This document shows, piece by piece, positions 48,705 through 58,663 of a DNA stretch of 64,000 bases. A model generated the notes under the pieces. The model did not search any database. It was not told the DNA's origin and worked only from the letters and a program-made list of their open reading frames with translations. How positions within the stretch are numbered: position 1 is the first letter of the stretch; the number at the start of each line of letters is the position of its first letter. A program made the position numbers and the translations under genes. Origin of the DNA: Moniliella sp. 'wahieum' (taxonomy: Eukaryota > Basidiomycota > Moniliellomycetes > Moniliellales > Moniliellaceae); assembly GCA_003971905.1 (NCBI GenBank), contig RSEE01000003.1:744001-808000 (forward strand), given 5' to 3'.

Positions 48705-49656
48705 GAAGAGAGCGAGTAGGGGGGGACGGAGGTGGACGTGGACACGAGGTCAGCAACAAGATGGTGGAGAATAGCCAAAAAGCGCTGCTGGCTCCGAACC
48801 GACTGGGTTGTGCTAGGTGTGTTTGGTTGTGCTGGCCATGAAGAAGTACGATCAGGCCCAGGCAACCGACACAGCCCCCTGGTACAGAGTAAACTCAACA
48901 TGGATCGCGCATAGTGGGCGTGCAGTGCAACACTGCCCTGTGCCGCCTACCTTCGCGGCCCACGCTCGAGAGGGTGAATCAACATCCCCCGGATGTGGGC
49001 GCGTCCGGGCCGGCCCAGCGCCAGTGTCCTACGCGCTGCGCTGCAGAGCACCCTGTCTGAGAATCCATGTTCGAAGCGGATGAGATCATCGATGCATCAT
49101 ACATCATGCATCATGCATCATGCATCATTCCTCCGTCGGTCTCATTCATCATCGATCATCGACCAAAGACCCGCGTCTGGCGAATCGACGAGTCACGTGC
49201 AGTATCGTTTTCCGCCCAGTCGTAATTAATTCCGGGAGGATTAGGTAATGGATGATGCTGACGTGAAAAACATTGATGACGTGGGCGGGGACAGCAGTTG
49301 CCGCTACAGGAGCGCACAGACCACCGCCTTCGGGCCAACCGGCGAGCCACCGCCGGTGAGCGGACCGGGCACGGGCAATAGTACCGTCTGATCCCCGATC
49401 AAAGAGCCGCTCAGCCCTCGGGCCCCAGTACTCAGTGCCTCGCGCCTGCCAGCTTCATGCTTCAGCGCTTCAGCCAGCACTCAGCCGCTCAGCGCCTGAG
49501 CGCCTCTGCCCCAACGGGGAGGGTTGGGAACGATAAGTCGATGAGCTACAAGGGCGACGGGTGATGCTTCATGGGTGATGCTGATGAATGACAAAAGAAA
49601 GACTGAACGCCGCCTCGCCGTCTCCCCACCCTTCTCCTACCACCGCCTCTGCTATC
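48705..49656. other. Divergent spacer with short-word repeats
   Basis: Between the kinase (minus) and hydrolase (plus) genes, so it should hold both promoters. It contains CATCATGCAT repeats (49096-49130), ATCATCGATC words, and TCAGCGCTTCAGCC-type words (49450-49510). No gene recognised. Confidence 0.5.
49096..49130. repeat. CATCATG tandem repeat
   Basis: Four to five tandem CATCATG or CATCATA units. The same word recurs at 20040-20095, 60845-60865, 61945-61960, 62010-62085 and 62985-63000. Confidence 0.85.
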
Positions 49657-50419
49657 ATGTCGAACTTGGTCTGCGAGCACTGCTGGATCTCAAGGAGATC
49701 CCTGGGAAACTGGCACCTACGAGACGGTGGCCGGGGTCAAGAGCTACATCAAATCCGGAAGCAAGAAGGGCACCATCATCCTTGCTACCGACATCTTCGC
49801 ATCGCACCCCCAACCCGGCCTGTTGGCTGACAAGTACAGTGCCGGGACGGGTACACGGTGGTTGTGCCCGACCTGTTTAACGGCGATCCGATCAGCCCCA
49901 GCGGCTTCAACTTGAAGAAGCACACGGGCGACAACGACCCCCAGGTTGGACCAGGCATTTGGCGTCTTCATGGGCTGGCTTGGCAACAACCATGGGCCGG
50001 ACAACTCGCTCCCGTTGGTCACCAAGCTGATTGAGCACTATGCCCCGAGGGCCCTGTTGCCATCTCGGGATACTGCTATGGGGCCAAGCTCGCCGTTGTC
50101 GGCCATTTCGGGCGGTGTGCCACGGGTCCTGTTAAGGGCATCGTGCTCAACCACCCGTCCATGCTTGAGGCGCCCGAGGCCAAGGAGATCAAGGTCCCCA
50201 CCCTGCTCAACATGGCTGAGACTGACCCGATTCACCCCGAGGTCAAGGCCGAATGATCAAGCGCTTGAGGCCAACAACGTACTCGACCCTGCGTCGAAGA
50301 CCTACCCTGGCTGTTCACGGCTTCACTTGCCGCCCGGACCTTTCCAGGCCGACCTCAAGCAGGCGTTTGAGTCGGCCGCGGAAAACACGATTGCGTTTTT
50401 CAACAAAGTCTTGGCTTGA
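49657..50419 (+). CDS. Dienelactone hydrolase family protein
   Basis: Alpha/beta-hydrolase of the dienelactone hydrolase type (cytosolic; true substrate unknown in most fungi). It starts MSNLVCEHC. Pieces in several frames read in order GVKSYIKSGSKKGTIILATD, then LLADKYSAG, VVVPDLFNGD(P), and DPQVGPGI. The nucleophile motif is Gly-Tyr-Cys-Tyr-Gly with Cys at 50074. After GIVLNHPSM come the Asp region NMAETDPIHPE and the His region HGFTCRPD (about 50318), completing the Cys-Asp-His triad. The end FQADLKQAFESAAENTIAFF leads to TGA at 50417-50419. The corrected length of about 254 residues fits the family. Roughly seven one-base breaks are present. No signal peptide and no introns are seen. Confidence 0.92.
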
Positions 50420-50622
50420 TCTGAACCGCCATTTGTTTCTTCCTTGGCCGTATGCCTGCACAATGGACCACGCCGGCGCACCGGTTCCGTTTTTCTTTTA
50501 GTCGTTGGTGCTGCCGACAGCACTGTATCCTTGCCATAGCCCCTAACCACGAGCCCAGCTAGTTCCTCATGTAGCTCACGCCAAACTTAGGTTTCTTCTT
50601 TACTGGTCTTCCCTATCAACAA

Positions 50623-50701
50623 GGTTCCATATTGTAGTTGGTTAGCAAGTAGGATTCTGATTCATTGAATCTGAAACCTGGGTTCGAATCCCAGTGGGAC
50701 C
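50623..50701 (+). tRNA. tRNA-Gln (anticodon CTG)
   Basis: 79 bases. The acceptor arms GGTTCCA and TGGGACC pair with one G-T wobble. The D arm TTGT/GCAA and the T arm CTGGG-TTCGAAT-CCCAG are perfect or near-perfect. The anticodon loop reads TTCTGA, giving CTG. The gene is about seven bases too long between anticodon and T arm, which fits a short intron after the base 3' of the anticodon (about TTCATTG). Removing it gives a TTCTGAA loop as in other fungal Gln tRNAs. One anticodon-stem pair is mismatched. A T-run (TTTTTT) follows directly as the Pol III terminator. Confidence 0.85.
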
Positions 50702-51464
50702 TTTTTTGGCCTTTTTACTCTTCAAATTATTTTGGCGAAGCCTATGAACGACACAACTGTGAGCACGATTGAGCTGAGCATCCAAGCGAAGGGCGGCAAG
50801 AAAATAGCGCAGAGGCTCTCGAAGTCGGAAACGATGTCATTGTTGGGTGTATTTTAAGAGCTCAACTGGGTTGCCAGAGTCGTCAACCCACAAAAGTTCC
50901 ACGGGCACATCATTGTCAGGCTCCTCACCAAAATTGGAGATGAAAGCCTGGTTCTCTTCTCAGTTGGCACAGTTCAGTAAGTGGACCGATACGGCGACGA
51001 TGGCCGAAGGGCATGTCGCTCACATGCGCCCCGGGAACGCAACCAATGGAACGCCAACCAATCTCGACGGATATGACGTGGTCGCACAGGGCAACTAAGG
51101 ACTGATGAGGAGCAAAAAAGGGAGCGCAACGTTGATGGTGGTGAATGCGTTGAAGGGCGCGCACAGGCGGCATTATCTCGATAATCCATAACGCAGGTTG
51201 TCTATGGGATTATCGTACTGGGGGTGGTTCGACGACGGATGTAAATTTCGGGCGACGAGCGTACGTTCCATGTTGGGAAGAGCGAGAGGGTCGATCCGGG
51301 CCGATGCCACCAGGAATCAATGTGTGATCAGCGACCAGTAAGCAGTGGCCATTATCGTGACGCGTGATGATGCACGGACGGACGCAACATTTCACCCTTC
51401 ACTAGGGTTGGCGGATGGCTCCATCCTGACGTCAGGAAAATCGGGCGAGAAGACAACCACCATC
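50702..51464. other. Spacer; possible small minus-strand gene
   Basis: Mostly unassigned. On the minus strand, about 50960 to 50750, a stretch reads NFGEEPDNDVPVELLWVDDS, then GNPVELLK, and in the next frame NDIVSDFESL. This resembles the beta-domain pattern of VHL-like proteins (a WVD or WLD followed by Gly-Asn) but lacks enough of it for a call. The last 100 bases before 51465 belong to the HEM14 promoter. Confidence 0.3.
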
Positions 51465-53259
51465 ATGCGGGCAACGTCTCTTGTCCCATGCTTCCACCGT
51501 CTTCACCGTCTCCACGACCTTTCTCTGTTGGCCATGACGCTTCTACCTGCGGCAGCAGATGTTGTTGTTGGGTGGAGGGATTGCTGGCCTGGCCTCTGCA
51601 CGCTATCTGGCCTCTTCCCTCCCGCCCAGCGCTCGCATTGTCGTCCTCGAGTCCACCTCCCGCCCTGGCGGCTGGATCCATTCCGAGCGCATTTCCCTTC
51701 AGCCGCCCCCGGATCTACCAGCACTCCCACTGCGCTGGTTGAAAACGGGCCTCGGAGTCTGCGTCGCGTGGAGCAACTGCATTGGCGATGCTGGACCTAG
51801 TAGCCCAATCGGGTCTGTGGGAGCGCATGCTGCGTGTGCCTACTCGGCGCGTCGGCGCGCGCAAACGCTACATTTGGTCTGGGGACATATCAACCTTCTT
51901 CCCTCGGGACTGCTGAATCTGCACCGCGTCTTTACTGCTCCAGTGCTACGCCGCTCGTGGACGGATGCGCTCTGGACCTGGTTACTCCGGCTCGAGATAG
52001 TGCCCAGCCTCGGCCGCGTTCCGAGTCGATTGCCGAAGCAAGTCGGGTTCGGATGAGGAACCGTCTTATGCAGGACGAAAGTATCCACTTTTCTCTCCCG
52101 GCGATTTGGGGGACGCACGCGTCTGGCTGAAGATGTTATCTCGGCGCTGTGCATGGCATCTGGGCCGGGGACACTCGCACCCTCTCCGTTCTTCACTGAT
52201 GCCTTCGTTGTGGGACCGGGAACGTACCCACGGCCGGCTTTTGTTTGGGCGTGCTCGCCGTATCCTGCCCGCCCATCACATGTCGGAAACGGAGGCTCGA
52301 GTCGAACAAGCCCGCTCTCTCGCGCGCGTTCAATGAGACAGTGGACCGTACTTGCTCGAAGGGTCTAGGTGAGGAACGTGTTGGCCAGCTCGCCAACATT
52401 CTATCTACTCCTTCCCGGAAGACTGGGCGAGATCCCCAACGCCATCGTGCAACAGCTCGGCGCCCTCCCCAACGTGACGATTGCTACCGAGACGGCTTGT
52501 GATCTGCTCGAGTCCCGGCCAGACGGGGTTCAGGTGTCTACGCGCCACGGGTCGATCTTCGCAAAGCATGTCATTGCTTCTCTTCCATCGGGCAAACTGG
52601 CACCTTGCTCAGCCCACAATTCCTACGTCCCATTGGTGGAACCATCTGCAACGGTGTGGGGTAGTGAATGTGGTGGTGCCCGCCTGGGTGGCAGCCCAGT
52701 GCGCCCTGGTAAGAGACTCCTGGACGTTGAAGGATTTGGTGTACTGACCCCGGTCAGAGGAGAGAAGGCAAATCCAGACAAGTGTCGGGGTGGTGATTGA
52801 TTCAGAGGTGCCAAGCCAGGACGAAGAACGCCATGTCAAGTTGACCGTGATGCTCGGCGGCGCGTATTGGGCAGGGAAGGCGGATTCGGACCTTCCGTCG
52901 ATGGAACAGCTGGCCGAGGCGGCAAGCGTGCCGTGGAAAAGATTACAGGGATGCCTCGCGAGCCGCTCGACCATCCGGCCAGTTAATCCGACGCTCTGGC
53001 GCGCGACTGCATCCCTTGGTACACGGTGGGCCATGCCTACCGTTTAAGCCAGGTGCATCAGCAACTACTCCAGCCTCTCATGAGGGGGTGGGGAGGTCGG
53101 TTGGCGCTAGTGGGGGCCAGCTACTTGGGTGTAAGTTTAAATGACTGCGTGTACCATGCCCGACGGGTGGCATTGTCTATTGCCCAAGACCAGGCTACGA
53201 CCGGACTGGAGCCCCTAGCGCTCGAAGCTGGGATGGTGCTGGCAGACGATCAGCGCTGA
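51465..53259 (+). CDS. HEM14: Protoporphyrinogen oxidase
   Basis: Mitochondrial FAD enzyme that oxidises protoporphyrinogen IX to protoporphyrin IX, the next-to-last step of haem synthesis. The chosen start (ATG 51465) gives an Arg/His-rich N terminus (MRATSLVPCFHRLHRLHDLS) suitable as a mitochondrial presequence. A second ATG at 51534 would start just before the FAD site. The FAD-binding motif GGGIAGLASARYLASSLPP (about 51568-51620) follows, with one missing G, then VVLESTSRPGGWIHSER. Middle pieces in changing frames include LGEIPNAIVQQLGALPNVTI and VQVSTRHGSIFAKHVI (52410-52590). The C-terminal signature reads WYTVGHAYRLSQVHQQL (about 53010-53065) and LALVGASYLGVSLNDCVYHA (53103-53162), the second FAD-contact region of the family. 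It ends at TGA 53257-53259. No intron was recognised. About a dozen one-base breaks occur. Confidence 0.92.
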
Positions 53260-53811
53260 ATCATACCGCCATTGGACGTAACCACGATTCTCGCGCCAGA
53301 AGGAACGGGGGTTCTGTTCAGATCAAATGTATATGAAACAGCATGCGTGGTGCGAGCCAAACTCAGATCTCAGAACACAACACGCGGTACGGGTACGGCG
53401 CAGAGGGCAAGCACATCGTTGTTTGGCATGCGCCGGGCCAAATTGCTAGAATGGGTGCATGAATGAACGTCATGACACGAACTCTGTACCACCTTCCAAC
53501 GTTTGCCATATATGGCCATGGATATGGAGAGGTCAACTTGGCCGTTGAGTTCAACACATTCAACGTTCCAACTTGGATCAAAAGTGGACTGTCACTGCCT
53601 TCAATTGTTACGTGCCTTCACTTGTTACATGTCAGTGTTGGTGTTAGTCTGCTTCGATTTGGTTGCCTCAAGGCGTGTAACACATGATGTAACACGTATT
53701 AAATGTAGTTCATGAACATGTAATCGATAATCATTTATCGATTCCGTGTGTAACGCGCAACAGTAGCCATATGGTCTTGGAGGGTGTCGGGCTCGCGCTC
53801 CGTTGGCATTG

Positions 53812-53945
53812 AAGACGTTGAACTTGAAGGCCCTAAACGCTTGAAGCCAGGCGCTGAATAGCTTTTGATGCTCACTACCTCCCTCAAATTTCAACGTCTA
53901 ACGTTAGCGCTTAACGTCTGTGTGAACGTTGAATGTCCAGGCTTC
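53812..53945. repeat. TTGAACG/CAACGTC word cluster
   Basis: Imperfect TTGAACG copies and their complements (GACGTTGAACTTGAA, TTTCAACGTCTAACG, GTGAACGTTGAATG) around TCAAGCTTCACG words. Same family as the other two clusters. Confidence 0.65.
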
Positions 53946-55528
53946 AAGCTTCACGCTTAGCTCAAGTCTTATCGATCAAACCGTCGATGTGGGATGGGAA
54001 AGAGTGTGGAGCAAGCACTGGTGTGTGACATGTGAGCGGCTGAGCGGCAGGCACAGCGGAAGCAAGACACGAGCTGAACCATCGTCCTACTCGCAAATCC
54101 TGAAGAGTATTATACCGAGTGTGGGGAGGCACCCTTACACGTTGCCAAGTCTTACAACGCACCATGCCACTAAATTCCGCTGTGGAGAGGATGGCCGATG
54201 AGGATCGGGTGGCACAGCTATGGAGTAGCGGGAGAGTACAGCTGTGTGAGCATGGGTCACCGGTCAGGATTGATGAGACCTGGAGTCCTGAGGCCTGATG
54301 GTCCTCGAGGGTGAGCAATCGCACTGGTGGTAGTGGTCTAAGGCAACCATCAACGCCTACAGAGGAACGCAGCGAGTCGCCGCCAGGGCTAAGCTGCGGA
54401 ACAATGAAAAAGCAGGAGAGAGAAAACAACGGAACTCCCACAGGTCTGAGGAGGAACTGAAGGGCACCAAAGCACGAGCCACCGATGGCTCAAGAAGGAT
54501 ACTGACGAGGTGCGTGTATGCAATACCTTCTTAAATTATACCGATTGTTGAGTTGTGAGTGTGTATACACACCTCGGCCTCAGGCCTCAAGCTTCAAGGT
54601 CAAGTCGCGGCCTTCTCTCGTCTTCACGGAGTTATTACTCAATAGTGTTACAGATCAATGTGGCGTAGTGCATAGCGGGCTGGCCTGATCGATGATCGGC
54701 CTACTAACGCACAGCGCAGCTTTGACGACACAGCTCGGAGCCACAACTATGGAGGGAGGTACAGCTACCTGAGACTCAGGTTGGAGCAAAGGGAAGCACG
54801 TGTTTAATAGAGCGAGACCGAGAAGATACTCCTCTCGAATCCCAAGTCGCGCCCCACGCACGCTCCCCATTATTCTCTCCTAGGTCTTCGTCTTTTCTGC
54901 CGAGGCGTGTGATAGTAATTACTTGGACATGTGAGCTGGTGAAATCTGAGATCTCTCTTTCGATACGATGAATGTTGATCATTCGATCATCAATCGACCA
55001 TGCCAGACCACCAACGAGAGGCATTTTGATGGTAGGATGCAATAAGAGGAGAGTTGTGTGTTATTGCAGTACAAACTGATGGTATCTACATAAGTTTTGA
55101 CGTTATATCGGCGAAGGTGTAACTGCAATGAAGATTAGGCCCATAACAGCCACAACCCATGCACAGTTCTTGGTTACAAACTATTTTGGCTTCCTGCATA
55201 TATGCAATGCAATCACTGATGCAAGAGGGATGGCGAGCTGTGAGCACGCCGGCAGAGCCGGAACGCTGGGTGGGGCGCCACAGGCTATAGGGCTGTGTGG
55301 TGTGGGAGCCCGCATTCAGAGCTCGGAATGAATATGCGAGGTACAGCATACTACTAGACGTGAGTGGTGCGCTGCGGTTTGCTTTACATGCTTCCAGTCC
55401 GCCCTCTCTCCTTATCGAGTACAACGCCCTGGCGATCTTTTCACTAGCCCCGTTGTGGGGGCAGATGTGGATCTCCCTCTCGTCGAGACCCGTACCAACA
55501 ACGAATGACCTAGCACCCCCGGCTTGCA

Positions 55529-55534
55529 TATATA
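55529..55534 (+). promoter_or_regulatory. TATA box of the sedolisin gene
   Basis: ATATATA within TGCATATATATACCC, about 150 bases before the ATG, followed by an 80-base CT-rich tract. Confidence 0.65.
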
Positions 55535-55681
55535 TACCCAATTCACTCCGCAACCCCTTGCTATTGCTCACCACCCTTCTTCTTTTCAATCTCCCCCTTC
55601 CCACTCTTTGTTCTTCGCGGCCGGACCGCCTTTCTTTCCCAGCACTCCCCCTCTCTCATCGCCTTTCTTCCATTCATCATT

Positions 55682-57992
55682 ATGGTCAAGGCTGTGGCTA
55701 CACTGCTCTGTGGCTAGTAGCCTAGCCAGCATCAGTGTCACTGATGCCAGCTCCCTCTACGCCCCTGCATGCTCATCTTGCTCGCCGCCAAGGCGGCCCT
55801 GCTGCCATTCCCGCAACTGGGTCCAGGAATCTCTCGCCCATCCCGACGATGCTGTCAAGTTTACTATTGCGCAAGGGAGAGAATTTCCATCAACTTGCCG
55901 ACAAGATGAACCAGATTTCCCATGAGGGAAGGGAAACTGCTCTCGGATGAGGAAATGACCAAGTACACTTCCCCATCGACGCAAGACAAGAAAGCGCTGG
56001 TCGCTTACCCAGAAGCACGGCATCAAGTCAGGACGTCACCTGGTCCAAGTACGGGACCACGCCACCGTCACTACCACTGCTGGCACCACCAGCAAGCTTT
56101 TAACCAACCTTCGCTCTACCGATTCAACAATACCGCCGTTAACCAGATGTCGATCAAGGCTCACTCTCTCAACATCCCCCCGCATCTGTCTAGCATTGTC
56201 GAGCACGTTCTAATCTGACCTCCTTCAAGCCCGCTCCGTCTACCCGTGGGGCCAAACTAACGCCCCTCTCCCCTGCTGCTGCACAGCGTCTCGCCCAAGG
56301 GGATGCGATCCGTCGGGCGTCACGGGCAAGTGTGCTTCGTTCCTTGTACGGGTAGACAAGTACACCCCTTCTGGTAAGGGGTCTACATTCCCCTCATGAT
56401 TCTTGGCTTCAGTAACGAATATGCTAGCAGCGTGAGTATTCTCTCTTAAATGATGAGTGTGGTGGAGATCATTTCCTCTATCTGTGGACCTACTCCTGTG
56501 GTTTTATACTGACATCTTCTTCATCAAACCAGTCCGATCTCAAGTCCTACCTTCAGCAGTTTGGTCCTTCCGGCTCAGAAAACACCCAAGTGAAGTTCAT
56601 GGGTGGCGGTGGCGGCCAGAACGACCCGAGCCAGCCGGGCACTGAAGCTTCGTTGGATGTGCAGGTTTCGGCTGTGATCAACTACCCGCTGACCAACACC
56701 TACCTTTACTACAACGAGAAGGATGGGATGTTTGACGAGCGTTGCAGTATGTCCTGGACAAGGGTCTGAAGCCGGGCGTGATCACCATCTCGTATGGCTA
56801 CTCCGAGTCCCAGGCAGGCCAGTCCCAAAACCAGCACACTTGCAAGCTGGTTCAACAACTTACGGCCCAGGGCACGACAGTGATCTCGGCTTCTGGCGAT
56901 TCGGGTGTGGAAGGAGTGCAGTACTCAGGCGAAAGTTGCTCCAATGGCTTTGATCCCACGGCGCCAGGTACCTGCCCTTACGTTCTTTCCGTGGGTGCGA
57001 CCAAGAACCCGAGCGTGGGCGCAGAAACGGCCGTCGCCTGGGGCGGTGGCGGCTTTTCCAATGAATTTTCCACCCCCGACTACCAAAAGTCGGCCGTCAA
57101 GACGTATCTCGGCAAGCTTGGGAGCAAAAACCAAGGAAAGTTCAAGCCCACCGGCCGCGCGTACCCTGATGTTGCTGCCATGGGCCAAAACTTGGTGCGT
57201 CTCATTTATTTTTGCTTCCCCCTTGACAGAAGCATAGAGGTGTGCTTTGAACGGTTTTTGTCTGACCCTCTCCTTCCTATCTTGTCAACTTTTCTCTAGG
57301 TGATCGTCTCAGGCGGCCAACAGAATACTGTACTCGGCACCTCGGCCAGCGCACCCATCTTTGCTTCTCTTCTTTCGCTAGCCAACGATGCTCGTCAAAA
57401 GAATGGGAAAGGACCCATCGGCTACGCTCACCCTACTCTCTACCAATCGGCCTCCTCCTTTACCGACATCACCTCGGGTCAAAACGCTGGGTGCAATGGG
57501 GACCCTACGCAGCAATCCCGCCGCAGCCTCCCTGCCCGCCAGTTTGGTAGCGGTAGTGGCAGTGGTGGAGGTGGAAGTGGCGGAGGTGGAAGCGAGCTTG
57601 GATTCCCTGCTACTCAGGGCTATGATGCGGTCACAGGGCTTGGTACCATCCAGGTGTCCAAGTTGGTCTCTATCTTGTCTGGTGCCTCGGGCTCCAATCC
57701 TGGCTCCGGATCGGGTGGCAACCCCTCTGGTGGAGGTTCAGGTTCGGGCGGTGGCAATGGTGGCGGTCAAGGTTCGCAGGGAGGTGGTCAAGGTTCGCAG
57801 GGAGGTGGTCAAGGTTCGCAGGGAGGTGGCCAAGGCTCCCAGGGAGGCGGCCAAGGCTCCCAGGGAGGTGGCCTGGGCTCAATGGGAGGCTTCGGGAGCT
57901 TCTTTGACAACTTTGACAAGAACTTTGACAATGGGGACGTGGGCGACTTCAGCAGTCTGTTTAAAGGCGCCCGAACAGTTAGCCTGGGTTAA
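55682..57992 (+). CDS. Secreted sedolisin (S53 serine-carboxyl peptidase)
   Basis: Tripeptidyl-peptidase-like S53 protease. It starts MVKAVATLLCG, a signal peptide broken by a base error. The pro-domain shows LADKMNQISHEG and KLLSDEEMTKYTSPS. Intron 56432-56532 joins NEYASS to SDLKSYLQQFGPSG. The catalytic domain has Glu and Asp in GTEASLDVQ (56644 and 56656), the oxyanion Asp in VISASGDSGVEG, AYPDVAAMGQN, intron 57195-57299, and the nucleophile Ser at 57342 in GTSASAPIFASL. Calcium-site Asp lies in FTDITSGQNAGC and the end of the fold in GYDAVTGLGTIQ. Two oddities are seen: an insert of about 35 residues within the calcium-binding region (57510-57600) with a dibasic SRRS and a Gly/Ser run, and a Gly/Gln/Ser-rich C-terminal tail with 21-base repeats. 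It ends at TAA 57992. The full catalytic set is present, so an active enzyme is expected. Confidence 0.93.
57767..57873 (+). repeat. 21-base tandem repeat in sedolisin tail
   Basis: Five units of about 21 bases, three nearly identical (CAAGGTTCGCAGGGAGGTGG) and two with synonymous changes, encoding Gly-Gly-Gly-Gln-Gly-Ser-Gln. The frame is kept across all units. Confidence 0.9.
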
Positions 57993-58663
57993 GACGCTGA
58001 TGGGAAGACCTTTTCCATGCTCCATTGGCCCCCGGTTCTCCTTGAAAACCTCATTACAGGTCTCATAATACACGGCAATCTCTCTGAACCCCGTCGCCTA
58101 ACAACATACACTCCTACCCCGTTCTTTTATCTAAGAAACCCCTATGTTTCTCCTTTGTTGGTGGAAGGGCACTGCTGGCAGTTCCCCCTCCACCTTGCAG
58201 TTCTTCATCTCTACGCTGCATATGGCCTTCTAATATGCTGATGCCCCTGACCCACATCTCTTTTCAAGAATAGTTTACGGGGGCATCTTCTTTCTTTTTG
58301 TCCTTCAATTATGTCCTTGTCGACCTTTATGGGCCTCCAGCCTTATCGACCTCATCCTGTTGGTCATTGCCACATAGCGGTTACCTCAAATGATCAGAAA
58401 GAGACTGGCTCGGATGTGGGATTTGAATCCATCACCTTTTACTCCATCAGGTCTCCCTTGCACTGCGAGGGAGACGTACAGCCACCATATATATAAGAGT
58501 CACAGGGGTGCTTCTGAGCTGCAGGATTCTAACAATCGCATCCATCTCTTCTGCTAGCTCTGCTTGTGCTTATGCGCTTGTGTTAGTAGGAATCTGAATC
58601 TCGAAAATGTTACGGCCAGTCCGAATCCTACATTAGACTCATTTAATAGACTGTTCTGCATCC
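57993..58663. other. Spacer between sedolisin and LINE
   Basis: No gene recognised. An 8-base-pair hairpin (GTCTCCCT/AGGGAGAC) sits at about 58452-58476 next to a weak Pol III B-box-like GGATTTGAATCC (58418-58429). A full tRNA fold does not form. Confidence 0.4.

Larger units (their letters stand above)
53260..55681. other. Intergenic, repeat-rich
   Basis: No gene recognised. It contains TTGAACG and TTCAACG words at 53525-53580 and 53812-53945, and GCCTCAGGCCTCAAGCTTCAAG-type words near 54575. Open frames (53962-54441 minus, 55086-55604 minus) show no motif. From about 55520 the sequence becomes the promoter and CT-rich leader of the sedolisin gene. Confidence 0.45.

Noticed and set aside
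51465-53259. HEM14 as a true pseudogene
   Set aside because: Both FAD regions and the C-terminal signature are kept at the amino-acid level, and breaks are of the same one-base type as in all other genes here.
58405-58481. tRNA-like segment on the minus strand (77 bases, GGATTCAAATCCC)
   Set aside because: Only four acceptor pairs form, the T stem is mismatched at its closing pair, and no D arm or anticodon loop of normal size can be drawn.
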